In this document: in pieces, positions 53,001-61,592 of the stretch
Numbering within the stretch: position 1 is the first letter of the stretch
Layout: the number at the start of each line of letters is the position of its first letter
DNA from: Chionis minor
Lineage: Eukaryota; Chordata; Aves; Charadriiformes; Chionididae
Assembly (NCBI GenBank): GCA_013398295.1
Contig: VZSF01002053.1
Location: 229,934 to 293,933, forward strand
Length of the DNA stretch: 64,000 nucleotides
Reading direction: 5' to 3'
The notes under the pieces: generated by a model
The model's input: the letters and a program-made list of their open reading frames with translations, nothing else
Told to the model about the DNA's origin: nothing
Databases searched by the model: none
Translations under genes and position numbers: made by a program

Positions 53001-56000
53001 GCGAATTACTGTGCTGAAAAGCCGTGTAAAAAAACAGGTTCCCCAAGGATTGTTTACAGCAAAGTTCAAAATGCACAGGTGCTTGGGGAAAAAAATAGAA
53101 ATAATAAGGGGGGAGGGAGGCGGGGAGAGAAAGAAAAAGGCTTATATTTACTCTTTGACCCCAAGACTTGGCTGAATTGTCATAAACAGATTTTTAACAA
53201 AAAAAACAGCCTCTCTATAGTCCATGGTGGGTGCACATCTGAAATTGATGCCCTGTGTCACTGCTCTCAATTATATGAGATGAATGCAGCAGTAAATCAC
53301 CCACTTATCTAGCACCGATTACCTCCAAGGACCCCAGAGGATTTCAGAACATGGGAAGATTATGATGTGAAATGGGTTTGTCTCATTTATACCCATGGTC
53401 TGCAACATGTGTAAACGCAACCGCTTCTAATGGAACAAGTACAGATCAGCTACCCAGAGCATGTGGACAATCATTTACATAAATCAACTGCTCATCTTCC
53501 CTAAAAGCTTTTCCTTTCCCTTCCACTCCCTTGAGGGAGTGAGAAGTGTTCTACTTCGAACTCCCTGAAATATCACATAATCGTCTGAAACATCATTTCC
53601 ATCTTGAAAAAAAAAATGTGGCTTCATGCAAAGCAGTAGGACAAAATCAGAACCACTAAGTTTAATGAATATCTTCAAAATAATATTTTTGTGGCGTTTC
53701 AGAGATCATAGACTCTGTTGGATCATGGGGTGAAGCCTATCCAAACCCAGCCTTTACTACTGAAAAGGCCTTTCCTTCTCATCACTGCTTTAAACAGCTC
53801 AAAGATAGGACAACCTTTGCTGAAGAACTGACAATCTGTCTCTTCCTGAAGCAGAGAGGTTCTTATTGCCACTGTGGACAGCAGGTGAAAACCCCCTATA
53901 TCCACATCCAGCACTACTCAAACAGTACCACATGCCCTGTTTCCCCGTGACAACAGGCTAGCGAGCAACGCCAACAACCCAAAAAGCTTTAATTTCCTCC
54001 CAAGAGGTGGGCGTTCCTAGAAGGATTATTGAAAACAACGCTGGGAGAAATTTCAAGGAATTATCTTGTTCATCTGTCCTATCCCAAAGCAGAACTCCAA
54101 CATATCCACGACCTTCCTAGCGGATGTTTGCCTAACAGCATGCAAAGGAGGAGACTTTTACCCCTCTGGCAGGGCATGCTGCTGCACGGTGAACTTGGAC
54201 AGAGCTAGGTTTGTGGTTGGATTGTCACTGCTACCCCAATCACATCCATAAGCTCATTGCCGAGGAGCTGTCACTGCCTTTCCTAACGGATAGCCTCTTC
54301 TAGAGCCTTGACTGGAGCATCTGGGTACAAATAAGCAGCCGTGCTTCAACATCAGGGAAAAAGAGCTGGAAAGGAGGAAAACAATCACGCCTACCCCTTC
54401 TCTGCAGTCTCAGTGACCGGACGGACCTGCAAGATGGTGGGTGCATGCAAACCTCAGCTTTGTCCTTGCTACGCAGGATTTCCTCACTGTTCTCAGGGAC
54501 TTAACACCTACGGGATACTCACACTGGCTTCAAACTCACATCCCCACAACAGAAGCCCGAGTTTCTCTACAGTTAATAGCAAGCTGTAGTTCCCTCCCAA
54601 GAGTGACTCAGAACACCTAAACTGGGAGTCATTTCTCCATGTGCCTCTAGATGGTCTCTGAAGTTAGATGGTGTGAACATTCCATGAGACGCATGGCTTG
54701 TCTCCTCCTCCCCTAAGCAAACAAAATAAATGCCCTCTTCGGTGCGGCCCATCTAGCCAGAGGTTTTGATTAACCCAACTCTGCTCCTGCCATACTTGGA
54801 GTGCATAAACGGTGCAGAGTCTGGTGCTCAAACTCTCGGGGCTAGACACGTGAAGAAGAGGAAGCAGCATCAGAAAGATAAACCACAAGATAAGGCCTGG
54901 AGGATATGAGATCTGATGGTCTGTAGCTTCAGAGCGCCCAAAAGAAGAAACTTGCATGCAAAACGAAGTTTTCAAAAAAATAAATATTGCAGGCCAACAT
55001 CATGCTGCAAAAACTAGCCAACATCCCTTGCTCCAGAAGGTTCGGTGGATGATTAGTCACGTGGAGGGCTAATTTAATGGAAAATTAGAAAATTCAGAAA
55101 AAAAATTTAAAACTCTGCTACATTTTAGAAAAGGTAATCAAAACAGTGGAATAGCAGTCTATTGAAAGTGGTTGTAAAATGCATGGGACACAAATGGGAC
55201 GTTCATCCTCAGTATAAATCCCACCACTTTGGTGTGCCACCCCCATTCGGGACAAGCTTGGCTTCTCGGTATTTAAGTCCAAGTGTTTGAGAGACAGCAC
55301 TGGGCTCAAAAAAAGGTTGCTATGGAGAGGTCCCAGTGCTCCAGCAAATCCCCAGGAACGGTGTGTTCCAGTCTGTCACCTGCAAAGCGCTGAGGGTCCC
55401 CAGCGCCAGGTCTGCAGCCGGCAGGAGAACCCCAGCTCTGCCACCCCTGGGTCAACACTGCCCTTCCTGCTCTGGGGCCGAACACAGATAGCACTAAAAC
55501 TAATTTAATTCAAAACAAATTTAATTTAATTTCCTGACAAGCAGTTCCCTTTAACTCATGCAAACTTTCCTCAACACAGCATCTACCTTCTAAAAATCTC
55601 TCCTGTTTCATTTTCCCTGTTTCTGGACTGTTTACATCTGACAAGAACACAAAAGTTAAAATTCACTGGGGGAGGCAGGGGGAACCCAACCTCAACCTGG
55701 AAGCCAAATAACTTACAACATGAAAGCTTTGGATTTTACTAGCCTCCCCAAATTTCAGATGTCATAAACCATACAGGTGCAACTATCTCATTGCTCTGTA
55801 GCCATACAAACCTTGTTATGTTAAAGCGAACACAAATCCAACAAATACTTCCAGGTTTATAATAAACCTTTATAAAGAAACTGTCCATATTTTCCCCATC
55901 TGCAGGCACAGCTGTGCAAAGGCACATCTGCTTGGAAACCAATGTGGATTCCTGAATTTATCATTTGAGGTCCTTAAACTTGATGGCAAATTACGATACA

Positions 56001-59000
56001 ACTAGGAATATCAGTTCCTGTCTCCAACAAAAAATATAAATCCCTCTTTGATTGATATTGATTACAGGAAGGAAACAAAGCACTTATATTTCTCCATGTC
56101 ATGAGAAACTCCTTCATTGCAATAAACATCCGGTTGATAGGAGTATCTTGGGAAGGTAAACGATACTATATTTGTAAGCAAACTGAGAAAAGAGCCAGTG
56201 CTGATTGGCCATATAGTTCATACATCCATGGAGCTTCAAACACACCACAGCAGGCTATGAGTTTGTCAGATTCATAAACTAAGAAGACTGTGTATCTCAA
56301 GGTATGTCAAATGTGATTGCTATTTATTATTATCCTGCACCTTTACTCAAATATCCAGTCCATACATGCAAGTCCAGCTCAACCAAAGTAAACAAATTCA
56401 TCGATTCAATAATTTATGGCTTGATTTTAAAAGGGGCTGAGCCTGCAGGGGATATACCTAACAGATGTTCAAAGTTAAGCACAAGCCAAGCCAGTGAAAT
56501 AAGTGGTATTGGCCACATGCTTAAAATTAAGCATTGACGTCAACATTTTCCTGGTCCATCCTTGCCACAGCAAGTCCTGAACGTAAGAGGGACACCTGTA
56601 GGACGCACTCCAACTTTGCCTAGCAGAAGTTGTAGTTGTGGCTGATCCGTGCAGTTGCAGTACCTCGTTACCAGCAATACCACCCTGACACCCTGCAGCC
56701 CCGACCAAACGCCTGGCTTTCCTTCCGGACTGGCACTGGCTGAAACTGGGAGGAAAGGAGTGAGAAGACTGATGTGGCCCCATGTGGCTCCAGTGCAGCT
56801 ACTCAGCCGTTATTTTACATTACCCTTTGAAAAGTAAAGGAAAAGCCCCTCGCCCTCCACAAGAGAATAATGGTTCAGCTCATCCTCCCCTCAGGTCAGC
56901 AAAGAGTCAAATTTTGCAACCTCCGTCACTGTCAGCTTGGATCACTGGTTTCAGCCAGGTGACTCCCCTTCTCGCGAGCACAGCCAGGACCAGAACTGGA
57001 CTCTTTATGGCAACATAAATGATATCTCAAAAGACATATAAAACTGTGCTTCTGTAGTGACATCAGCCCAAATCACCAGGGAGCTCCTCCCTAAACTCAT
57101 TCACCCTTTCTCTACATTACAAAGCAGATAAACGTGACCTCTCTGTGTTTACAGCTTTAGAGAGGCTGAATTTTTTCTTGAAGTCATCCCCACTGCTATG
57201 GAATTACCTTGCCCTGCCATCTCCTTATCCCACAGCTACTACAGCTAGTACAGGTTCCCCCGTGGCGGTGTGCACCCAGGACAAAAAGGCGGCAGCGTTA
57301 CCACAGGTGACACGCACAACTGCGGGCAAGGTGTGACACGGCGTCAGCAAGTTACATATAAACCAGGCACTAGATTGAAAATGGATGTACTGAGCGCTTG
57401 AATGACACACGGGTGAAATTCTCTGACCTAAACTTAAATGGGCTTAAAATTAGAAGTTCTACCATGTAACCAGAGGACGGGAAAAAAAAAAAACAAAACA
57501 CAAAACCAAGAGTAAAATTGCTAAGGAGCAAGCAAATGCATGAAAAACATTTCTAGTAAAAGGCAGCCGTTAACTCTGGGGAAACTCCGTTTTAACATCC
57601 ATACCTTCCTAATCCAACTCCCATCGAGGTAAACAAAGGTTGCTTTGACTTTCTTTAAACCTTGAGTGAACGTGTAGCGTGCAGTTTGGCTGTAGGGCCG
57701 GGAGAGGAGCCGAGGTCAGATACAGCCAGAAACACAGGTAGCAACGCTGCCACATGGACTTGCTCTACGGGAACCTGGGAGCGCATGGCCGCAAAACCCG
57801 CGCTCGCCGCTGCCAGAAGGACGTGGTACTGCAGATCTAACATGATCTGCTAGTTATTCTGAATCTCTGTTTGGTAAGTCACTGAGCTACCCTGAGTTTG
57901 AAAGCCAGGCTTGACGTTTGTAGATTTTGAACCCCACAAAAAGCTCTACTTGCACAGAAGAATCTGTTCTCAAGATAAGATGGGCTCAGCTGGAATTCAG
58001 CACATCTGGGCATCTCACGGCAGAGCTCGTACACAGGAGGTTTAACATACAGCCCAGAAAAGGTGGCAAATATTTCACCTAAGTTTCTGACCTTTCACAA
58101 GCTAATCCAAACCAACTTTCCAAACACCTAGGACTTCACCACAACTTCAAGTACTTTATGCACATCTATCAGCATGCCCAGGTTCACGTGCTCCCCTCTT
58201 TCAGGGTCAGGCCCCAGCAAGACTTTCAAAAAGGAACTCACCCCCGACTTTTCCTCTACGGAGTCGTTCTCCCGTTCCTTACCTGGACGACAGGGTGGCC
58301 TCCAGTCGGCGCCTTGACGGCCCCTCGGCTTCCCTCCGTCTCGTAGTGCGCTCGGTGGTGGGGCTTCGGCTGTACCTCGATCCGCAGCTCGTAGGAGCCA
58401 GACTGGCTGGAGAGCGGCCACTCGAGGGGCGGGAGCGACTGGACGGGCAAACTGGGCAGAAAGAGACCACACCAGCTGAAACTCTTTAGCACTTAATTTC
58501 TCAAAGCTCTGAACCCCTCTGCCTCCAAGCGCCCCACCGGGGCTGCTCTCACCAATACGTTTAGGAGTTTGCTATTAATACCAATGAGAATACGCTGTCC
58601 TGATCACCGTTAATTACAAACTTTGCTGAACTTCAGGATGAATGCAATAATTTCTGGAGGCCCATCTCCTTGCAGAAGAGAAAATATTATTTCTATTTCT
58701 TAAATAGAAATACCTGCAGCAGTTATATTTTTTCAGAGATCCCCCTCTTTTGTCTAGCTTTTGCTGTGCATCTTAAACTTTGATCACAGAACATATATTG
58801 TGAAATATTAGTTCCATTTACCATTAACTAACCAGTTGTGTAAATTAGTAATACTTATGATTTCCATAAATACTAAAAAGCACATGAATAAAATGTTAAA
58901 TATTCTTACTTGATACCAGTTTTCCTGTTATCAAAATACAAAAGGGTTTATAACATGAAATTAATACACTGAAATACACATCTAGAGCTTGTACTGGGTT

Positions 59001-60861
59001 TTAAACAACTCTCATTTTGTTAATACAAACTGCTGCCAGGCCCAATCTAACAAGCCAAGGAAAGTCAGAGTCCCTGTTCTTCCACTCGCGATTTGTGTTT
59101 CGCAGGTCGGGGAGCAGCACGGGATACCGTCAGCGTGGGGACACCTTTGCTGCCAAGCGGGATGGCAGGGCTGACAGGGTGCCAGCGGTGACTGCAAGTG
59201 GAGTCACGCATTTGGCAGCCTCCATCCTGGCAGATGTGCATGGCTCAGGGTCCAGACCTGCGTGCCGCCAGCGCCAGACAATGGAGGGAGTTGAGGAGGA
59301 CAGTGCCAACAACTGAGATTTGGGTTAAACTACCATTAACAAGTTAATAACCAAGAATAAGTCACTTGGGGTTGACCAAATGCTCAGGCTGACTTGGACC
59401 CGCGTGCTCTATTTTGAATGAAGAAATATTTAAAGTATTTTCATCCTTGGTGGAAATTTGTAAGCGAGACATTCCCTGAATTTAGAAAAGCAAACAAGCC
59501 ACTTTTCTTTGAAAGCTGCAGGACAAAACAAGAGTGTTTAGCCTTTGTCAAAGGCTGTTTGCAATCTGCTTTTTAAACAAATAATTTGGAAAATTGAACT
59601 TGTCACATGCTGTGCCTATCACTGAACCACTCTGATGATGCTTCTTCCAAACCCAGATTTTTTCACCTCTCAGAATCATAATGGATTTGGCTGCCATTAC
59701 CCAGCGCTGCCCCTGAGCACTTAGCTGTGGTCTGCAGCAGCATCTGCCCCAGGAAACACCACCCAGGGATCACGATGTATGACAGAGGGCGCCGCGCCAT
59801 GAGAACATACACAACCACAAGCAGCCTTACATACCTGCAGATAGGTATTGCAGGGACCAGTTGCTTTGTCCAGGATGGAGGTACCAACAGAATTGATTCT
59901 GGGGCTGAGTTTCTCCTGTCCTCCTGCTCACAAGGCCCGTGGAAGTCAACAGTCTGAAAGACGTGACATGGAATGCTGTTTTTGTGGGAAGCCATTGATG
60001 AAGGGTCAGGGCTGGTTTTCCAAATTTTCGTGGGAACACCACAGGAAGGATCCGTAGGAAGGGTGTTCATAGCATCCATGGAAAGAGAAGCGCTGGGCAA
60101 CTGGGTGTAAGTAACTGAAGAGTTGTCTTCTCTCAAGGGGATGCGAGGAGAAGACTGTGGAGAGGGGGTCCTTGACTGTCGTGGAGAAGTGGAAGGCAGC
60201 TGAGTACTGTAGAGCTCAGTGCAAGAGTACCTCCGTTTTGCACCTGGTGATGAAGACCTTGAGTTGGGACAGGGTGATGGTGAATGTCGTCCCAAGCAGG
60301 TTTCCTCCGTGATGCTTGTTCGTGGTGACATTATTGGAGAGGTTCTAGGAGAATAATGAGTATGGATGTTTTGAAACTGTGGACAAAGGTCATCACTAGG
60401 ACCATTATTTGGTGAAACACATGGTGATGTGCAAGGAGATACATTTGTCTCTGAAATGAAACTTGCAGAGGAGCCGCTACTAGCTGGGCTCAAACACAGT
60501 GGTTCTCTGTAGCCCTCAAAGCCAGGGACAGGCAGGGTAACCCTTGGGCTAGTGGTAGCTGAGTTTGACTGATGTTCTACCAAAAGAACATCTGTGTCTC
60601 TGCTGCGGAAGGGACCCCCTGAATGAATCAGTTCATGATATGGAGTAATTTCAATCCTAGGGCTCGGAGCAGAGGCCCCTGCAGCGTTGGCAGGGTGTGT
60701 AGGTGTTGTCCCTATGCTATCTGGCTGTCCATATCTGCCCATGGGATCTGCAGAAAGGCTAGAAAAAGGCAGGGGGCATGGCTTGAGGCCACAGTCCAAG
60801 ACATCATGAGCGTATGTAACTCCAGAGGGTGGGCTGTTGGTTTTATGTGGAGTCGGTTCTT
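10401..60861 (-). CDS. NFATC2: NFATC2 (nuclear factor of activated T cells 2 / NFAT1), partial: eight internal coding exons joined
   Basis: Joined coding segments in gene order are 60861-59835, 58451-58283, 41937-41735, 39597-39425, 29006-28866, 13780-13725, 12791-12665 and 11096-10401. They total 2592 bases and stay in frame across every junction. NFAT proteins are cytoplasmic and phosphorylated at rest. Ca2+/calcineurin dephosphorylates them, they enter the nucleus, and they bind GGAAA sites, often with AP-1 or FOXP3, to drive cytokine and developmental genes. The order seen is calcineurin-docking regulatory region, Rel-homology domain, IPT/TIG domain, NLS, and C-terminal transactivation domain. 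Sequence throughout, including the C-terminal domain, fits NFATC2 rather than NFATC1, C3 or C4, judged from memory of the human protein. About 42 N-terminal residues (exon 1) and roughly 15-20 C-terminal residues with the stop are missing because those exons lie outside the window. I see no frameshift or premature stop, so the gene looks functional. Confidence 0.97.
11097..12664 (-). other. NFATC2 intron 8
   Basis: A 1568-base GT-AG intron (phase 1) between the IPT/NLS exon and the transactivation exon. AT-rich, with no repeat or gene recognised. Confidence 0.9.
12665..12791 (-). CDS. NFATC2: NFATC2 exon 8: end of IPT/TIG domain and KRKR nuclear localisation signal
   Basis: This 127-base exon has acceptor ccttttgttgtttcag and donor gtaattctc. 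It starts in phase 0 and adds 42 codons plus G (phase 1). It encodes [19 protein letters not shown], then [19 protein letters not shown], completing the IPT/TIG domain. The basic cluster KRKR at 12696-12707 is the C-terminal nuclear localisation signal of NFAT proteins. The first residue is Ser, where the mammalian protein has Asn. The reading frame is open for 318 bases into the upstream intron and for 24 codons past the donor, which is probably chance. Confidence 0.96.
12792..13724 (-). other. NFATC2 intron 7
   Basis: A 933-base GT-AG intron (phase 0). Its last 318 bases in gene sense happen to be open in the exon 8 frame. Nothing else recognised. Confidence 0.9.
13725..13780 (-). CDS. NFATC2: NFATC2 exon 7: 56-base mini-exon in IPT/TIG domain
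   Basis: This short exon has acceptor gtcgtattcttccag and donor gtaagtatgc. AT completes an Asp codon, and 18 codons follow ([18 protein letters not shown]), ending in phase 0. The encoded segment exactly bridges exon 6 (FTEKTS) and exon 8 ([11 protein letters not shown]) as in mammalian NFATC2. It is too short to show as an independent ORF. I recognised it from the conserved peptide and from its flanking splice sites. Exons 7 and 8 together are 183 bases, phase 1 to phase 1. Confidence 0.95.
15846..16288 (+). mobile_element. CR1 LINE, 5'-truncated 3' end
   Basis: About 440 bases match the 3' end of avian CR1 non-LTR retrotransposons. Hallmarks in order are TTGTTCAGCCTGGAGAAGA, GATAGGACGAGGGGTAATGG, GAAGAAATTTTTCACTCTGA, GGTTGCCCAGAGAAGC, CCCATCCCTGGAGATGTTCA, and a tail with TCCCTTCCAACCCAAACC followed by two degenerate ATTCTGTG-type 8-base repeats. 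CR1 copies are typically 5'-truncated like this one and lack target-site duplications. It is antisense to NFATC2 and non-coding here. Similarity looks good enough for a moderately young copy. Confidence 0.95.
18231..18304 (+). repeat. Old CR1 3' tail fragment
   Basis: The segment reads like a diverged CR1 terminus: a GAGATTGGATGCAATGACCT segment, then AAGGTCCCTTTCTGTCC, then a CTGTAATTCTGTCAT end resembling the terminal ATTCTRTG repeats. It is short and degenerate, so the subfamily cannot be named. Confidence 0.65.
20366..20388 (+). repeat. (TG)n microsatellite
   Basis: A TG run interrupted once by TTTG; short, in intron 6. Confidence 0.9.
26749..26764 (+). repeat. Poly-A tract
   Basis: 16 consecutive A in an A-rich stretch of intron 6. 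Confidence 0.9.
27366..27436 (-). repeat. MIR-like fragment, antisense
   Basis: TTGCAAGTCACTGGATATAT, then GCCTCTACCTTAGTTTACTG, fits the reversed MIR core. Short, with strong divergence. Confidence 0.45.
28726..28792. repeat. Ancient sauropsid-type repeat fragment with near-palindromic ACTCA/GAGTA core
   Basis: GGGATTACTCACTCGAGTAG followed by AGTTACTCGCGAG resembles a short ancient interspersed family frequent in bird, turtle and crocodile genomes, in which GGGACTACTCA and TGAGTAAAGTTACTCA motifs alternate. I recognise the pattern but cannot name the family with confidence. Confidence 0.4.
28866..29006 (-). CDS. NFATC2: NFATC2 exon 6: linker and start of IPT/TIG domain
   Basis: This 141-base exon has acceptor tttgtccacag and donor gtaaggtag. 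CC completes the Ser codon, 46 codons follow, and the exon ends with G (phase 1). It encodes [20 protein letters not shown] followed by [13 protein letters not shown], the first strands of the IPT/TIG (C-terminal Rel-homology) domain, and ends in VVFTEKTS. The exon length is divisible by three and both ends are phase 1, so skipping it would keep the frame but remove the start of the IPT domain. The introns on either side are long, 10.4 kb upstream and 15.1 kb downstream. Confidence 0.96.
29007..39424 (-). other. NFATC2 intron 5
   Basis: A 10.4-kb GT-AG intron (phase 1). It contains several GC/CpG-rich patches (31.2-31.5, 32.2-32.4 and 35.88-36.15 kb) and an AT-rich block at 30.58-30.9 kb. Overlapping ORFs of 192 codons on both strands near 33.4-34.0 kb have no recognisable domain and look like chance. 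No gene supported. Confidence 0.9.
35880..36150. promoter_or_regulatory. CpG-rich patch, possible regulatory element
   Basis: About 270 GC-rich bases with roughly two dozen CpGs in intron 5. No splice-bounded exon recognised. Regulatory role is inferred from CpG density only. Confidence 0.3.
39425..39597 (-). CDS. NFATC2: NFATC2 exon 5: end of N-terminal Rel-homology subdomain
   Basis: This 173-base exon has acceptor tgtatgtgtttggcag and donor gtaagtatcc. Its first base C completes the Thr codon, 57 codons follow, and the last base T starts a Ser codon (phase 1). It encodes [19 protein letters not shown], then [20 protein letters not shown], then the linker [16 protein letters not shown]. 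In NFAT structures this region closes the DNA-binding subdomain, contributes part of the surface that packs against AP-1, and supplies the linker to the IPT domain. The sequence is almost fully conserved with mammalian NFATC2. Confidence 0.97.
39750..39819 (+). repeat. CR1 3' tail fragment
   Basis: GGCAGGGGGGTTGGAACTAG, ATGATCTTTAAGGTCCTTTC and CAACCTAAACCATTCTACGG form the typical end of CR1. The terminal 8-base repeats are degenerate. Only about 70 bases are retained, a strongly 5'-truncated insertion. Confidence 0.88.
40501..40535. other. Near-perfect inverted repeat (hairpin), 14-base arms
   Basis: CTTAAACCAGTATT and AATATTGGTTTAAG pair at 13 of 14 positions, with a 7-base loop. The one mismatch would be a G-U pair in plus-strand RNA. 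It lies in intron 4. It may be the core of an old palindromic repeat. Confidence 0.8.
41735..41937 (-). CDS. NFATC2: NFATC2 exon 4: Rel-homology domain, middle part
   Basis: This 203-base exon has acceptor aatgtcttgccag and donor gtaagcata. It begins in phase 0 with [15 protein letters not shown] and ends after AC, the first two bases of a Thr codon finished in exon 5 (phase 2). It encodes beta strands of the N-terminal Rel-homology domain, including [19 protein letters not shown] and the [16 protein letters not shown] segment. The sequence is nearly identical to mammalian NFATC2; changes such as EKII and NNMK are conservative. It is separated from exon 3 by a 16.3-kb intron and from exon 5 by 2.1 kb. 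Confidence 0.97.
43637..43735. repeat. Ancient sauropsid-type repeat fragment with TCCATTGAAGTCAATGG core
   Basis: CTTACATGAATAGCTCCATT, then GAAGTCAATGGGCCTTAAGT, contains the palindrome-like CCATTGAAGTCAATGG that marks an old, widely dispersed sauropsid repeat. Family assignment is not possible by eye. Confidence 0.45.
45090..45190 (-). repeat. MIR-like fragment, antisense
   Basis: CATATAACCTCTCTGTTTAT, then CTGTACCAGGGGAACAGTGG and CCTACTTTGCAGGGA, follow reversed MIR from the cytosine-rich core to the TTTGCAGGG segment. Confidence 0.5.
48770..48850 (-). repeat. MIR-like fragment, antisense
   Basis: GCAAGTTGTTCCCTCTCCAT followed by GCCTCAGTTTCCCTACAAAG is a good match to the reversed MIR core (CTCTGTGCCTCAGTTTCC). 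Confidence 0.55.
50285..50313. other. Perfect inverted repeat (hairpin), 12-base arms
   Basis: AATCCTGGGTTA and TAACCCAGGATT are exact reverse complements separated by the 5-base loop AGGAA. It lies in intron 3. Nothing shows that it is an RNA gene, and the stem is short for a microRNA precursor. Confidence 0.85.
51864..51881 (+). repeat. Poly-A tract
   Basis: 18 consecutive A after TTTTTAATT, in intron 3. Confidence 0.9.
52240..52570. promoter_or_regulatory. CpG-rich patch, possible regulatory element
   Basis: A GC-rich block in intron 3 with many CpGs (for example ATCAGCGCGCGG). It gives a long minus-strand open frame that shows no domain. Regulatory role is inferred only. Confidence 0.25.
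52588..52626 (+). repeat. Two-copy short tandem duplication
   Basis: GAGTTTTTCCCCAACCCC is directly followed by GAGTTTTTCCCCCACCCC, an 18-base unit duplicated with slight divergence. Confidence 0.85.
53700..54310 (-). repeat. Possible degenerate CR1/L3-like fragment, antisense
   Basis: The segment around GACCTTCCTAGCGGATGTTT followed by GCCTAAC resembles the antisense 3' part of ancient CR1/L3 elements, and the start AGATCATAGACTCTGTTGG resembles a reversed CR1 end. The match is from pattern memory and is weak; a repeat-library comparison would decide it. Confidence 0.3.
56418..56540. repeat. Ancient sauropsid-type repeat fragment (GATTTTAAAAGGGGCTGAGC)
   Basis: Two signatures of old sauropsid repeats occur together: GATTTTAAAAGGGGCTGAGC, and paired GTTAAGCAC / CTTAAAATTAAGCA motifs. 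This suggests one degenerate copy. Confidence 0.4.
58283..58451 (-). CDS. NFATC2: NFATC2 exon 3: start of Rel-homology domain with DNA-recognition loop
   Basis: This 169-base exon has acceptor tctttctgcccag and donor gtaaggaac. The first base (T) completes a Ser codon begun by AG in exon 2. Then 56 codons follow, ending in phase 0 with GGHPVVQ. The segment [20 protein letters not shown] begins the Rel-homology domain. The DNA-recognition loop [10 protein letters not shown] lies at 58325-58354; in NFAT crystal structures this loop makes base contacts in the major groove of the GGAAA core. From the LEWP motif onward the residues agree with mammalian NFATC2 as I recall it, while the first few (SLPVQ) differ. 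The exon is strikingly CpG-rich compared with the surrounding AT-rich intron, which is common for third-position GC in conserved exons. Confidence 0.97.
58452..59834 (-). other. NFATC2 intron 2
   Basis: A 1383-base GT-AG intron (phase 2). The part at 58.56-58.98 kb is strongly AT-rich and the part at 59.05-59.3 kb is more GC-rich. No repeat or gene recognised. Confidence 0.9.
59835..60861 (-). CDS. NFATC2: NFATC2 exon 2: calcineurin-binding regulatory domain
   Basis: This 1027-base exon is bounded by acceptor tttttccag and donor gtatgtaag. It starts with the last two bases of a Glu codon and ends with the first two bases of a Ser codon (AG, phase 2), so it adds 341 whole codons. It encodes the NFAT homology (regulatory) region. 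The calcineurin-docking PxIxIT site reads PRIEITP at 60641-60661. A serine-rich region ([11 protein letters not shown]) and SP repeats ([15 protein letters not shown]) follow. A KRR basic cluster lies in [11 protein letters not shown] second LxVP-type calcineurin contact, LLVP, is at 59879-59890. These serines are the targets of CK1, GSK3 and DYRK kinases in the mammalian protein. Compared with human from memory, two tyrosines near the start (DYGLKPY) are cysteines here (DCGLKPC). The open frame continues 55 bases upstream of the acceptor to an in-frame ATG. Confidence 0.97.
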
Positions 60862-61555
60862 CTGGAAAAAGAAGGGTCTCTTTAAGACTATAAATATTAT
60901 TACAGAAGCTGAGCAATCATGGATTAAAAAAATGCATATTTATAAACTGGTTGTGATCTGATAGTAGGTAAATATTTGTTTTAATTCTTTTTAACTGCAA
61001 TTAATGCTTGTGAAAAGTACTGGATTAACAGCCAGGGAAGCTCAAGTGCTCAGAGCAGATGCAGCGTGGACAAAAGCACTGCAAACACCTCCACGCCGCC
61101 GGCCGGGCTCCCTCTGCCCGAGCCCTGAGCTAGAGGGATCGCCGGGAAGGGTCGGCGCCACGTCAGCCTCTCTGCCCATTTCCACGCTGGCTTGCCTACC
61201 CTCTCTGCCAAACGCACCCCTTAGTGCCGATTGGGGTGCTGTGACTTTGATCGACTTCTCTCAACTAGGAGCTGGACTGAGACCATCACATCACAAAACC
61301 ACTTCCAAATAGGTCTAAGTAAGACCAAAAGGTTGAGGAACAGCTTTTGGTGAAGGGAGAAAAACCTTTCTTACTCGGCATAGTCCAGCCAGAAGAGGCT
61401 TCATGAAACCAAAGCTGAGCTCAAGCTTTTACATTAATAAGTCAGTTCTGTGTGCTGATTTGTTTGGCTCCACATTACGTCAACAAGTTTTGGTGACAGG
61501 TTTCACATGAGAAGGCACCAGGTGATCAGAAAACACATTCACAAGTATTTGTTAG

Positions 61556-61558
<3 letters not shown>

Positions 61559-61587
<29 letters not shown>
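61559..61587 (+). repeat. (AG)n microsatellite
   Basis: About 14 uninterrupted AG dinucleotides in intron 1. Confidence 0.97.

Positions 61588-61592
<5 letters not shown>

Larger units (their letters stand above)
41938..58282 (-). other. NFATC2 intron 3
   Basis: The largest complete intron here, 16.3 kb, GT-AG, phase 0. It holds a pyrimidine-rich stretch (42.48-42.8 kb), ancient-repeat fragments (43.64 and 56.42 kb), MIR-like pieces (45.1 and 48.8 kb), a perfect 12-base-arm hairpin (50285-50313), poly-A (51.86 kb), a CpG-rich patch (52.24-52.57 kb) with a short tandem duplication, and a degenerate possible CR1/L3-like segment (53.7-54.3 kb). No gene supported. Confidence 0.9.

Noticed and set aside
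53108..53125. Possible G-quadruplex (GGGGGGAGGGAGGCGGGG)
   Set aside because: One of the four G-tracts is only two bases long and the first run has no internal loop, so it does not meet the usual motif.
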